From contig NZ_PXYY01000014.1 of NCBI RefSeq assembly GCF_003013245.1, forward strand, positions 1 to 38,250: DNA of 38,250 bases. The letters are read 5' to 3'. Positions 26,405 to 34,935 of the stretch are shown in pieces. The translations under genes and the position numbers were made by a program. The stretch is from Neisseria iguanae (GTDB lineage: Bacteria > Pseudomonadota > Gammaproteobacteria > Burkholderiales > Neisseriaceae). Positions within the stretch are counted from its first letter, which is position 1; every line of letters starts with the position of its first letter. A model generated the notes under the pieces. The model saw only the letters and a list, made by a program, of their open reading frames with translations. It did no database searches and had not been told where the DNA came from.

Positions 26405-27562
26405 ATGGATATGGTCAATTTCTTTGATTACGCCAGCCTGAAATTTGTTTGGTGGCTGCTGATTGGTTTTCTGATCGCCGGTTTTGCCGTGATGGACGGC
26501 CATGATTTGGGCATTTGCACGCTGTTGCCTTTTGTCGCCAAAACCGATGAAGAACGCCGCGTGGTGGTCAATACCATCGGTGCGACGTGGGAAGGCAACC
26601 AAACGTGGCTGATTACCGGTGGCGGTGCGATTTTTGCCGCATGGCCGATTGTTTATGCGACGGCATTTTCCGGTTTCTATTGGGCAATGCTGGCGGTGTT
26701 GTGGGCGATGTTTTTCCGGCCGGTGGGTTTCAAATACCGTAGTTTGGTCAAAAATCCGACGTGGCGTAAAATGTGGGACTGGGGTTTGTTTGCCGGTTCA
26801 TTTGTGCCTGCTTTATTGTTCGGCGTGGCTTTGGGCAATGTGATTCAGGGCGTGCCGTTTCACTTTGATAACGCCATGCGTTCCTTTTATACCGGTTCGT
26901 TTTGGGCACTGCTTAATCCGTTTGCCTTATTGTGCGGTGCGGTTTCCGTGACTATGCTGATTCTGCACGGTGCGGTTTTTCTGATGAACAAAACCGAAGG
27001 GGTGGTATATCAGCGGACGCGTAAAGTATTGTTGCCCGCATTGGCCGCAACGTTGGTGTTGTTCAGTATTGGCGGCTGGTGGGTGGCTGCGGGTATAGAC
27101 GGCTATGTCGTTACCGCAGGCACACTCAGTCCGGAAGCACTGCCGAATCCTTTGGGCAAAGAAGTGACGCTGCAAACCGGCGCATGGCTGAACAATTACC
27201 GGCAGTATCCGCTCACCATGTTGGTGCCGGCGGTTGCTTATGCAGGCTTTATCATCGGCACTTTGTTGGTACGAATGGATAAAATGCGGGCAGCGTTCTT
27301 CTTTTCGGCCTTGGGTGTGATTGGTGTCATCGGCACCTTTGGCGTGTCGCTGTTCCCCTTCATTATGCCGAGCAGCAGCGATCTGCGCTCGAGCCTGACG
27401 GTATGGGATGCCACTTCCAGCCACCTGACTTTGGTGGTGATGTTTTTTTCCACGGCGATTATGATGCCAGTTATCTTGGCCTACACGTCATGGGCATATA
27501 AAGTGATGAGTGGAAAAGTTACGGTGGAAGACATCCGCGAAAACGATCACAGCGCGTATTAA
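26405..27562 (+). CDS. cydB: Cytochrome bd ubiquinol oxidase subunit II
   Basis: 385 residues from the ATG at 26405, 11 bases after cydA with AAGGAG ahead. The same frame is open back to 26168 inside cydA, but the true start is shown by the ribosome site and by the conserved opening FDYASLKFVWWLLIGFLIAG. Other motifs: VMDGHDLGICTLLPF, NTIGATWEGNQTWLITGGGA, AWPIVYATAFSGFYW, and FRPVGFKYRS. It is the structural partner of CydA with heme outside its own chain. A perfect DUS hairpin lies 5 bases after the stop and separates it from cydX. Confidence 0.96.
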   Translation: MDMVNFFDYASLKFVWWLLIGFLIAGFAVMDGHDLGICTLLPFVAKTDEERRVVVNTIGATWEGNQTWLITGGGAIFAAWPIVYATAFSGFYWAMLAVLWAMFFRPVGFKYRSLVKNPTWRKMWDWGLFAGSFVPALLFGVALGNVIQGVPFHFDNAMRSFYTGSFWALLNPFALLCGAVSVTMLILHGAVFLMNKTEGVVYQRTRKVLLPALAATLVLFSIGGWWVAAGIDGYVVTAGTLSPEALPNPLGKEVTLQTGAWLNNYRQYPLTMLVPAVAYAGFIIGTLLVRMDKMRAAFFFSALGVIGVIGTFGVSLFPFIMPSSSDLRSSLTVWDATSSHLTLVVMFFSTAIMMPVILAYTSWAYKVMSGKVTVEDIRENDHSAY

Positions 27563-27567
27563 CACGA

Positions 27568-27598
27568 TTCAGACGGCTTCCGATTGAAGCCGTCTGAA
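27568..27598. terminator. Perfect DUS hairpin between cydB and cydX
   Basis: TTCAGACGGCTTC (27568-27580), loop CGATT, GAAGCCGTCTGAA (27586-27598): a 13-bp perfect stem. No T-run follows on the plus strand (AAAAGAAAAC), so it may be a partial terminator or an mRNA-processing or stabilising hairpin that sets the amount of cydX mRNA. Confidence 0.6.
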
Positions 27599-27621
27599 AA
27601 GAAAACAGAAAGGAACAAACA

Positions 27622-27747
27622 ATGTGGTATTTTGCATGGATATTGGGCTTGGGTTTTGCTGTGTTGCTTGCCATTATGAATGCAATGTGGGGTGAGTTTG
27701 AGCAAGACCGTGAAAAGCTGTTTGTTAAAGAAGATAAGGCCGTCTGA
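27622..27747 (+). CDS. cydX: Cytochrome bd small subunit CydX
   Basis: 41 residues, opening MWYFAWILGLGFAVLLAIMN, the CydX hallmark (compare E. coli MWYFAWILG). One membrane helix, then an acidic tail (EFEQDREKLFVKEDKAV). CydX binds CydA and stabilises the hemes of the bd oxidase. A clear AAAGGAAC ribosome site precedes the ATG, 59 bases after cydB. The last two residues (A-V) and the stop codon are provided by an exact DUS (27737-27748: AAG-GCC-GTC-TGA), so the uptake sequence doubles as the end of the gene. Confidence 0.93.
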   Translation: MWYFAWILGLGFAVLLAIMNAMWGEFEQDREKLFVKEDKAV

Positions 27748-27778
27748 AAGCGGTTTGATTGACAATTAAAGTTATAAA

Positions 27779-27820
27779 ATGCCGTCTGAAATATAAAACA
27801 TGGTTTCAAACGGCATTTTC
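27779..27820 (+). terminator. Terminator after cydX (AT-DUS hairpin)
   Basis: ATGCCGTCTGAAA (27779-27791) pairs with TTTCAAACGGCAT (27804-27816) with one mismatch, followed by TTTTCTTTA. It probably ends the cydDCABX transcript. A further single DUS lies at 27836-27847. Confidence 0.75.
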
Positions 27821-27855
27821 TTTATCGCTTATATGAGGCCGTCTGAAAGTAAATA

Positions 27856-28203
27856 ATGTTTCATATGCATACTTATCCATTAGCCGAAACACTCGGCCAT
27901 CTTGCCAACACACGGCAAATCTTGCTGTATCTTTCCGGCGTGCATTGCGGCGTCTGCCACGCCATCAGACCGAGCGTGCAGATTTTGGTTGAAACTCATA
28001 AGCTGACGGCTTTGGAAATCAATTTGACCGAGCAGGCTGAAGCTGCGGCGGCATTTGAAGTATTGACCATTCCGGCGGTATTGCTGTATGCACATGGTAG
28101 GGAATACCACCGCCAAGCGAAGTTTATTGATTTGAAAAAGCTTGAGAAGCAAATCGAGTATCCACCGCTTGAGAATACAGATTATGCGGAAATCTTTAAA
28201 TAG
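27856..28203 (+). CDS. Thioredoxin-like protein
   Basis: 115 residues with one thioredoxin fold. The redox motif is C31-G-V-C34 in YLSGVHCGVCHAIRPS, followed by the alpha-beta pattern LEINLTEQAEAAAAFEVLTI and the cis-Pro motif TIPAVLLYAHG. No signal peptide, so cytoplasmic. The active-site dipeptide GV differs from thioredoxin's GP, like YtpP-type proteins, so its redox potential and partners are uncertain. No good ribosome site is seen (GAAAGTAAATA ahead). It follows the cydX terminator and a single DUS (27836-27847). Whether it serves cytochrome bd or CydDC is not shown. Confidence 0.75.
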   Translation: MFHMHTYPLAETLGHLANTRQILLYLSGVHCGVCHAIRPSVQILVETHKLTALEINLTEQAEAAAAFEVLTIPAVLLYAHGREYHRQAKFIDLKKLEKQIEYPPLENTDYAEIFK

Positions 28204-28230
28204 GCCGTCTGAAAATACTTTTGAGACGGC
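28202..28230 (+). terminator. Imperfect DUS hairpin after the thioredoxin-like gene
   Basis: AGGCCGTCTGAAAA pairs with TTTTGAGACGGC with a single mismatch. It overlaps the stop codon. Confidence 0.5.
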
Positions 28231-28302
28231 ACACAAGATTGAAAACAGCCGTTCCATCCCTATCTGTACTACCTATCAAACTTTTATCCGACGAGCTTTT
28301 CC

Positions 28303-30144
28303 GTGAGCGAAACCCAAGATTTTGATTTAGATTTATTCTTAAAAAACCTGCCCACATTGCCCGGTGTGTACCGCATGTTTGACGCGGACGATACCGTGCT
28401 GTATGTCGGTAAGGCGGTCAACCTCAAGCGGCGGGTGGCCAGCTATTTCCGAAAAAATGGGTTATCGCCGCGCATTCAGTTGATGGTACAGCAGATTCAC
28501 CATATCGAAATCACCACCACCGGCTCGGAAACGGAAGCCTTGATTCTGGAAAACAATTTCATCAAGGCTTTGTCGCCGAAATACAATATTCTGTTTCGTG
28601 ACGATAAAAGCTATCCGTATTTGATGTTCAGCGGGCATGAGTTTCCGCAAATGGCATTTCACCGTGGTGCGCTGAAAAAACCGAACCAATATTTCGGGCC
28701 TTATCCGAATGGCTATGCCGTGCGTGACAGCATTGAGATTTTACAGAAGGTATTCAAGCTGCGCACTTGCGAAGACAGTGTATTGGAAAACCGCGAAAGG
28801 CCGTGTTTGCTGTATCAAATCAAACGCTGCTCAGGGCCTTGCGGCGGCCATATTCTGCCGGAAGATTATCAGGCTGACGTGAAGCGTGCGGCGCATTTTC
28901 TTAATGGTAAAACGCGCGAACTGGTGCAGGTGCTGCAGCATAAAATGGAGCAGGCTTCAGCTTCGCTGCAATTTGAACAGGCAGCAAAATACCGCGATCA
29001 GATTCAGGCGTTGGGCATGATTCAGAGCCGTCAATATATCGACAGTAAAAATGCGAATAATCCCAACGACATTGATTTGCTGGCTGCGGTGCTTTCAGAC
29101 GGCCTCGTGTGTATCCATTGGGTAAGCGTACGCAGCGGGCGGCATGTGGGCGATAAGAGTTTCTTTCCCGATGTGCGCCATGACCCCGATCCGAATCTGC
29201 AGGATTATGCCGAAGCCTTTGTGGCGCAGCATTATTTGGGCAAGGACAAGCCTGACATCATTATCAGCAATTTCTTTCTGCCTGCAAGCCTGCAGCAAGC
29301 CTTGATTGATGAGCAGGGCAAACAGATCCAGTTTGTCACCAAAACCATCGGCGAGCGCAAGGTATGGATGAAAATGGCCGAACAAAATGCGTGCATCGCC
29401 ATTGGTCAGCGCCAGTTGCAGCAAAGCAGCCAGCAAAACCGAATCGAAGAATTGGCCAAGGTGTTGAACATGGATTCAGACGGCCTCAAGCGGCTGGAAT
29501 GTTTCGACATCAGCCATATGCAGGGCGAAGCAACTATTGCCTCTTGCGTGGTGTATGATGAACAGACCATGCAGTCGGGCCAATACCGCCGCTACAATAT
29601 CACCACCGCCAAAGCCGGTGACGATTACGCTGCCATGCGTGAGGTATTGACGCGGCGCTACGGCAAAATGCAGCAGGCCGAAGCAAACGGCGAAACGGTC
29701 AAATGGCCGGATGCCGTGTTGATTGACGGCGGTAAAGGCCAAATCGGCGTGGCGGTAAGCGTATGGGAAGAATTGGGCTTGACGATTCCGCTCATCGGTA
29801 TTGCCAAAGGACCCGAGCGCAAAGCCGGTTTGGAAGAACTGATTTTACCGTTTTCCGGCGAAGTATTCCGCCTGCCGCCGAATAGTCCAGCCTTGCACCT
29901 GCTGCAGACCGTGCGCGATGAATCGCACCGTTTCGCCATCACCGGCCACCGCAAAAAACGCGACAAAGCGCGGATCACGTCATCGCTGACGGATATTCCC
30001 GGTGTTGGCAGCAAACGCCGCAAAGCCTTGCTCACCCGCTTCGGTGGCCTGCGGGGCGTAGCGGCGGCGAGCAAGGAAGATTTGGCTCAAGTAGAAGGCA
30101 TTAGCCGTGCGTTGGCAGAAAAGATTTATGAGCATTTGCATTAG
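28303..30144 (+). CDS. uvrC: Excinuclease ABC subunit C
   Basis: 613 residues with a GTG start (28303), matching the E. coli length of 610. UvrC makes the two incisions around UvrAB-bound DNA damage in nucleotide excision repair. Order of parts: GIY-YIG endonuclease domain (LPGVYRMFDADDTVLYVGKA), a UVR motif (QVLQHKMEQASASLQFEQAA), the RNase-H-like C-terminal endonuclease domain (LECFDISHMQGEATIASCVV, AVLIDGGKGQ) and a helix-hairpin-helix end (LTDIPGVGSKRRKALLTRFG). Two exact DUS are read in frame as SDGL (29094-29105 and 29475-29486). No strong ribosome site precedes the GTG. It ends at a DUS terminator. Confidence 0.96.
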   Translation: MSETQDFDLDLFLKNLPTLPGVYRMFDADDTVLYVGKAVNLKRRVASYFRKNGLSPRIQLMVQQIHHIEITTTGSETEALILENNFIKALSPKYNILFRDDKSYPYLMFSGHEFPQMAFHRGALKKPNQYFGPYPNGYAVRDSIEILQKVFKLRTCEDSVLENRERPCLLYQIKRCSGPCGGHILPEDYQADVKRAAHFLNGKTRELVQVLQHKMEQASASLQFEQAAKYRDQIQALGMIQSRQYIDSKNANNPNDIDLLAAVLSDGLVCIHWVSVRSGRHVGDKSFFPDVRHDPDPNLQDYAEAFVAQHYLGKDKPDIIISNFFLPASLQQALIDEQGKQIQFVTKTIGERKVWMKMAEQNACIAIGQRQLQQSSQQNRIEELAKVLNMDSDGLKRLECFDISHMQGEATIASCVVYDEQTMQSGQYRRYNITTAKAGDDYAAMREVLTRRYGKMQQAEANGETVKWPDAVLIDGGKGQIGVAVSVWEELGLTIPLIGIAKGPERKAGLEELILPFSGEVFRLPPNSPALHLLQTVRDESHRFAITGHRKKRDKARITSSLTDIPGVGSKRRKALLTRFGGLRGVAAASKEDLAQVEGISRALAEKIYEHLH

Positions 30145-30160
30145 CGGGGTGAAGTCAAAC

Positions 30161-30186
30161 AGGCCGTCTGAAACTTCAGACGGCCT
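30161..30186. terminator. DUS hairpin between uvrC and rep
   Basis: AGGCCGTCTGAA (30161-30172) and TTCAGACGGCCT (30175-30186) with a 2-base nominal loop, followed by ATTTTTG. It ends uvrC. Between it and the rep stop at 30312 I see nothing else that I can support. Confidence 0.75.
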
Positions 30187-30311
30187 GAATTTTTGTCAAA
30201 TCCAATTAACCCCAAACATCATGAAACGTGCGCCGATTATGATGGATACTGTTTTGTTGGTGTCGCCCGGGTTTTGCAAAAGGCAGGCTTGTTTCATTCA
30301 AACCTTACTCC

Positions 30312-32306
30312 TTATTTTTTCGCTGCAATTACCGCACGCAAATTGGCCAAATGGCTTTTGCCTTCTTCTTTACTGACGATGGGTTCGCCGCCTTTCCGGC
30401 CCAAGATTTTCAGGTCTTCCTGCGGCATTTCGTCAATAAAACGGCTGGGTTCGGGGAATTGCCAAGTGCCTTGCCGTTTGCGTTTGCTGCAGTGCGTTAG
30501 TGTGAGCTGGCGTTTGGCGCGGGTGATGCCGACATACATCAGGCGGCGTTCTTCTTCGACATTGCTTTCTTCAATGCTGTCGGCGTGGGGCAAAATGCCT
30601 TCTTCGCAGCCGGCCAAAAACACATACGGATATTCCAAGCCTTTAGATGCATGCAGGGTGGAGAGTCTGACTGCATCGTTTTCTTCTTCGTCTTTGCCTT
30701 CCAACAAAGTCATCAGCGCGATGGTTTGCGCGATTTCAATGATGTTTTTGCCGTCTTCACCGCCTTTACGTTGCAGCCATGAAGTTAAATCGGTAACGTT
30801 GCGCCATTTGATTTCACCGGCTTTGCCTTCTTCGCTGAGCAGCAGATGGTTTTCATAGCCGACTTCTTCCAATAAACTGGTAATCAGCCCGCCTGCATCG
30901 GCCACTTCAGCGCGGTTGCGGTAGGCGTCCATCATCTGCATAAAAGCTTGTAAATGCTCACGGTTGGTAGTATTGAGCAGCGCTAAGGCTGCTTCGGTTT
31001 GCGCGGCTTCATATAGACTGCATTCGTGTTCGTGGGCGTAAGTATTGAGTTTGCCCAGTGTCACATCGCCGATACCGCGTTTGGGCGTGGTGACGGCGCG
31101 TAAAAAGGCAGGGTCGTCGGCCGGATTGGCAATCAGGCGGATGTAGGCCAATACGTCTTTAATTTCGGCTTTGTCGAAAAAGCTTTGTCCGCCGGAAAGT
31201 TGATACGGCACGCGCGCGTTGCGTAAGGCTTCTTCAAACATACGAGCCTGGTGGTTACCGCGGTAGAGCACAGCAAAATCGGCGTATTTGGCCCTGCTGC
31301 CCGCTACTGCCTTCTGCTTCACAATTTGGCTGACCACCCATTCGGCTTCGTGCTGCTCGTTTTGACACGCCACTACTTTCACTACTTCGCCCATACCGAG
31401 TTGCGACCACAAGGTCTTTTGGAACAATTTCGGATTGTTTTCAATCACTTTGTTGGCAATTTTCAAAATCCGCGCAGTCGAGCGGTAATTCTGCTCAAGC
31501 TTAATCACCTTTATCTGCGGATAATCCTGCTGCATTTGACGCAGGTTTTCCATGTTTGCACCACGCCAAGCATAAATTGATTGGTCATCGTCGCCCACGG
31601 CGGTAAACATGCCTTCCACACCGGTCAGCAGCTTCATCAGCGTGAATTGGCAGGTGTTGGTGTCTTGGCATTCATCAATCAACAAATAACGCAAACGCAG
31701 CTGCCATTTGTGGCGCACATCGCTGTTTTGCTGCAACAAAAGTGCCGGAAGACGGATAAGGTCGTCAAAATCCACCGCCTGGTAGCTTTCCAACGTGGCT
31801 TGATAACCGGCATAAATTTGCGCGGTTTGTTTTTCCCATTCGTTTGAGGCCGTCTGAAAGGCGGTTTCAGGCGTTTGCAGATTGTTTTTCCACAGCGAGA
31901 TCTGGTGCTGCGCTTTAAAAACGGCTTCCTTACCCGTGCCGCCCAAAAGTTCGCCGATGATTTTCGCGCTGTCGGTACCGTCCAATATGGAAAAGTTTTT
32001 TTTGTAACCGATTCGGGTTGCTTCTTCACGCAAAATTCTCATGCCCAACGAGTGAAACGTGCAAATTGTCAGCCCGCGCGTTTTCGATTTGGGCAGCATT
32101 GTCGCCACGCGTTCCTGCATTTCCTTCGCTGCCTTATTGGTAAAGGTAATCGCTGCCACCTGATGGCCGGCATAGCCGATGTTCACCAGCAAATGCTTGA
32201 TTTTTTGGGTAATCACACCGGTTTTTCCGCTGCCGGCCCCGGCCAGTACCAAAAGCGGCCCGCCCAGATAATTTACAGCGGCTTGTTGTTGTGGATTGAG
32301 TTTCAT
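30312..32306 (-). CDS. rep: ATP-dependent DNA helicase Rep
   Basis: 664 residues on the minus strand, close to E. coli Rep (673). Superfamily 1A 3'-5' helicase assisting replication forks. Motifs: Q-motif LNPQQQAAVNYLGGP, Walker A AGAGSGKTG (residues 22-30), AITFTNKAAKEMQERV, DECQDTN, VGDDDQSIYAWRGA, LEQNYRSTARIL, LSTLHASKGLEYPYVFLAG and VGITRAKRQLTLTHC. Rep-type features over UvrD include the opening MKLNPQQQAAV. A DUS (31847-31858) is read in frame as FQTAS. It lies downstream of the ABC-F gene on the same strand but behind a strong hairpin. Confidence 0.95.
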   Translation of the reverse strand: MKLNPQQQAAVNYLGGPLLVLAGAGSGKTGVITQKIKHLLVNIGYAGHQVAAITFTNKAAKEMQERVATMLPKSKTRGLTICTFHSLGMRILREEATRIGYKKNFSILDGTDSAKIIGELLGGTGKEAVFKAQHQISLWKNNLQTPETAFQTASNEWEKQTAQIYAGYQATLESYQAVDFDDLIRLPALLLQQNSDVRHKWQLRLRYLLIDECQDTNTCQFTLMKLLTGVEGMFTAVGDDDQSIYAWRGANMENLRQMQQDYPQIKVIKLEQNYRSTARILKIANKVIENNPKLFQKTLWSQLGMGEVVKVVACQNEQHEAEWVVSQIVKQKAVAGSRAKYADFAVLYRGNHQARMFEEALRNARVPYQLSGGQSFFDKAEIKDVLAYIRLIANPADDPAFLRAVTTPKRGIGDVTLGKLNTYAHEHECSLYEAAQTEAALALLNTTNREHLQAFMQMMDAYRNRAEVADAGGLITSLLEEVGYENHLLLSEEGKAGEIKWRNVTDLTSWLQRKGGEDGKNIIEIAQTIALMTLLEGKDEEENDAVRLSTLHASKGLEYPYVFLAGCEEGILPHADSIEESNVEEERRLMYVGITRAKRQLTLTHCSKRKRQGTWQFPEPSRFIDEMPQEDLKILGRKGGEPIVSKEEGKSHLANLRAVIAAKK

Positions 32307-32398
32307 AAGGCGATAAAGGAAATGTGTTTTGGAGCAGGATTATAGCATTAAGCCCGGAAGGGCTTGTTGGTCTTGCTCAAAGCCTGGAAATCGATAAT

Positions 32399-32441
32399 TA
32401 AGGCCGTCTGAAAAGTGAAACTGCTTTTCAGACGGCCTTTT
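32399..32441. terminator. DUS hairpin between the ABC-F gene and rep
   Basis: AAGGCCGTCTGAAAAG and CTTTTCAGACGGCCTT form a 16-bp stem around a short loop, with T-runs or A-runs on both sides. It ends the minus-strand ABC-F transcript before rep. Confidence 0.85.
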
Positions 32442-32471
32442 GGGTTTTGATTGGATTTATTGGCGATTAAA

Positions 32472-34097
32472 TCAAACCTTTTTTCTCTCCAGATAGCTTT
32501 CGTAGCCGCCCAAATAATGTTCATAGCCGCCTTTGCCGTCCAATTCGATGATTTGGGTGGCCAACGAGGATACAAACTGGCGGTCGTGCGATACGAAAAT
32601 CAAGGTGCCGTTGTATTTTTCCAACGCCATGTTGAGCGATTCGATGCTTTCCATATCCATATGGTTGGTCGGTTCGTCCATCACCAGCACATTCGGTTTC
32701 AACAACAATAATTTGCCGTAAAGCATGCGGCCTTTTTCACCACCGGACAGTACTTTCACTTTTTTCACGACATCGTTGCTGCCGAAAAGCAGGCGGCCGA
32801 GTGTGCCGCGAATCACTTGCTCGTCGTCGCCTTCCTGACCCCATTGGCGCATCCATTCGCTCAAGTCCATATCAACATCAAAGTCGTTTTCATGGTCTTG
32901 CGGATAGTAGCCGACATGGGCTTTTTCCGCCCATTTGATGGTACCTTCATCAGGCGTGAGGCCGTCTGAATATTCGGAGCCGTATGCCCCTGCCAAAAGT
33001 TTCAGCAAGGTGGATTTGCCTGCGCCGTTGGGACCGATAACTGCCAGGCGTTGGCCGGCTTCCAAGATGAAATTCAGGTTTTTAAACAACTGGGTTTCAA
33101 AGCGTTTGGCCAGTTTTTCCACTTCTACAGCCTGACGGTGCAGCTTGGCTTTTTCATCGGCTTCAAAGCGGATATACGGGTTTTGGCGGGTGGAAGGTTT
33201 GACTTCCACCATTTCCGATTTAATCTTGTCGGCCTGTTTCAAGCGGCTGGTGGCTTGGCGGGCTTTGGATTTGTTGGCCGAGAAACGCGCCACGAATTCT
33301 TGCAATTCTTGCAGTTTTTCTTTGGCTTTGGCGTTGTCTTTCAGCGCACGCTCGCGGGATTGTGCCGAAGCGAGCATGTAGTCGTCGTAGTTGCCCGGAT
33401 AAATGGTGATGGTGTTGTAGTCCAAGTCAGCCATATGGGTGCACACTTCGTTCAAAAAATGACGGTCGTGTGAGATGATGATCATGGTCGAGTCGTATTC
33501 GTTCAACACGCCTTCCAACCAGCGGATGGTGTTAATATCCAAGTTGTTGGTCGGCTCGTCAAGCAGCAATACGTCAGGTTTGGAAAACAACGCCTGCGCT
33601 AACAACACGCGCAACTTAAAACCCGGAGCGACTCCGCTCATTTGTGCATTGTGTAAATCTTCGGAAATGCCCACGCCGCTTAATAATTCGGCGGCACGCG
33701 CTTCGGCGGTGTAGCCGTCGTATTCGGCGAACTTGGCTTCCAAATCGGCCGCGCGCATGTAATCATCCTCGGTAGCTTCCATGTTGGCGTAAATCAAGTC
33801 GCGTTCGGTCATGGCCGCCCACATTTCGGTGTGGCCCATCAACACCACATCCAACACGCGCATGTCTTCGTAAGCAAACTGGTCTTGTTTCAGTTTACCC
33901 AAGCGCACGCCGTTTTCAATCGCCACTTCACCGGCAGTCTGCTCCAAATCACCACCTAGGATTTTCATAAACGTGGATTTACCCGAGCCGTTGGCACCAA
34001 TCAAGCCGTAGCGGTTGCCTTCGCCGAATTTGACAGACACGTTTTCAAACAGCGGCTTGGCGCCAAACTGCATGGTAATGCCGTTGGTAGAAATCAT
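32472..34097 (-). CDS. ybiT: ABC-F family ATPase (YbiT type)
   Basis: 541 residues, minus strand. ABC-F proteins have two ATPase domains and no membrane part; they bind the ribosome and adjust peptidyl-transferase or stalled states. First domain: Walker [10 protein letters not shown] and [12 protein letters not shown]; linker with a [20 protein letters not shown] stretch; second: [32 protein letters not shown] and [16 protein letters not shown]. The opening [18 protein letters not shown] and [20 protein letters not shown] match E. coli YbiT along most of its length. An [15 protein letters not shown] insertion after the second Walker A region is encoded by an exact DUS (32959-32970) and has no counterpart in YbiT. 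Start at the ATG at 34097-34095. Confidence 0.92.
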   Translation of the reverse strand: MISTNGITMQFGAKPLFENVSVKFGEGNRYGLIGANGSGKSTFMKILGGDLEQTAGEVAIENGVRLGKLKQDQFAYEDMRVLDVVLMGHTEMWAAMTERDLIYANMEATEDDYMRAADLEAKFAEYDGYTAEARAAELLSGVGISEDLHNAQMSGVAPGFKLRVLLAQALFSKPDVLLLDEPTNNLDINTIRWLEGVLNEYDSTMIIISHDRHFLNEVCTHMADLDYNTITIYPGNYDDYMLASAQSRERALKDNAKAKEKLQELQEFVARFSANKSKARQATSRLKQADKIKSEMVEVKPSTRQNPYIRFEADEKAKLHRQAVEVEKLAKRFETQLFKNLNFILEAGQRLAVIGPNGAGKSTLLKLLAGAYGSEYSDGLTPDEGTIKWAEKAHVGYYPQDHENDFDVDMDLSEWMRQWGQEGDDEQVIRGTLGRLLFGSNDVVKKVKVLSGGEKGRMLYGKLLLLKPNVLVMDEPTNHMDMESIESLNMALEKYNGTLIFVSHDRQFVSSLATQIIELDGKGGYEHYLGGYESYLERKKV

Positions 34098-34123
34098 TCT
34101 TTGTAAAACCTTTATAAATAGAG

Positions 34124-34132
34124 TGTTATAAT
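34124..34132 (+). promoter_or_regulatory. Extended -10 promoter for the 65-residue protein gene
   Basis: TGTTATAAT (TG-N-TATAAT) lies 50 bases ahead of the TTG start at 34183, with no good -35. Confidence 0.45.
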
Positions 34133-34159
34133 CGGGCGGAATTGTAGCATATTTTGAAC

Positions 34160-34171
34160 AGGCCGTCTGAA
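34160..34171 (+). repeat. DUS (AGGCCGTCTGAA), single copy
   Basis: Exact AG-type DUS in the leader, 11 bases ahead of the TTG start; the next bases AAAAGGAAA supply the ribosome site. Confidence 0.85.
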
Positions 34172-34182
34172 AAGGAAACGCG

Positions 34183-34380
34183 TTGGAAACCGAAAAAATC
34201 TATTACGCCGTGATGATTTTGATTTGCGCCGCATCCATGCTGCTCAGTCCGTTTTTCTACATCCGCCGCACGCGTAAAGCAACCGAAGTGCGGCAGCAGC
34301 CGCAACGCTGGATGCCGGTTATCATTGCCAACCTGATTATGATTGCCGCGCTGGTGTTTGTTTGGTGGAAGTGGTTTTAG
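34183..34380 (+). CDS. Small two-helix membrane protein, TTG start
   Basis: 65 residues. Two hydrophobic segments are visible: [20 protein letters not shown] and [19 protein letters not shown], separated by a basic loop ([16 protein letters not shown]). A TTG start is used: AAAAGGAAA lies just ahead and no ATG fits. I do not recognise the family; similar short inner-membrane proteins are common in Neisseriaceae. A promoter, DUS and ribosome site line up upstream. Confidence 0.65.
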   Translation: METEKIYYAVMILICAASMLLSPFFYIRRTRKATEVRQQPQRWMPVIIANLIMIAALVFVWWKWF

Positions 34381-34471
34381 CCCGGCCGGTTTTTACGCAA
34401 ACCACCGTTTTATCCGCCGCAAATGCCTTACAATAACTCTATTCTATCTAAACCTAAACCGGATGACCTAC

Positions 34472-34885
34472 ATGAAAAAAACCGTTTTTCTCACGCTCGC
34501 ATTGTTTGCTTCGACCGCTCAAGCAGCGGCTGTTTATGAATGTACCGACCACTCAGGCCGCAAGGTGTACCGTCAAAATGGTGGCAAAAACTGCAAAGCA
34601 GGCAACATCGGCCGGCCATCGGTGTACACTTCAGCCCCTGTTTACCATACCGCCGCGCCCGTTGCCGCCGTTACCGAAAGTACCCCGCAACCTCCAGCTT
34701 CCGCTGATTTAGAAGCAGCCCAACGCGAATTGAAGCAAGCGCAGCAGGCTCTGGAAGAAGGCAAAAAAGTGCGTTTGGGCAACGAACGTAATTACGCCAA
34801 ATATCTCGAGCGTGTGCAGCGCTTGGAAAACAATGTCAAAGCCGCCGAAGCCAAAGTCCAAACTGCAGGGCATGACCCGCAATAA
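34472..34885 (+). CDS. DUF4124-like periplasmic protein with coiled coil
   Basis: 137 residues from the ATG at 34472 (34463 also possible). Signal peptide MKKTVFLTLALFASTAQAA, then a DUF4124-like segment YECTDHSGRKVYRQNGGKNC with two Cys that may pair, a Pro/Ala/Thr-rich linker, and a C-terminal coiled coil (LEAAQRELKQAQQALEEGKK, RLENNVKAAEAKVQ). The layout (signal, DUF4124-like, linker, coiled coil) parallels the protein at 16854-17297. Periplasmic; function unknown. Confidence 0.75.
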   Translation: MKKTVFLTLALFASTAQAAAVYECTDHSGRKVYRQNGGKNCKAGNIGRPSVYTSAPVYHTAAPVAAVTESTPQPPASADLEAAQRELKQAQQALEEGKKVRLGNERNYAKYLERVQRLENNVKAAEAKVQTAGHDPQ

Positions 34886-34935
34886 GAATCATTGCGCTAA
34901 ACTACAATATGTAAGGGGCCCAGGAAGCAAATCTA

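Noticed and set aside
27760-27780. TTGACA and TATAAA near cydX as a promoter for the thioredoxin-like gene
   Set aside because: The two hexamers are only 8 bases apart, far from the 16-18 required, and the second overlaps a terminator stem.
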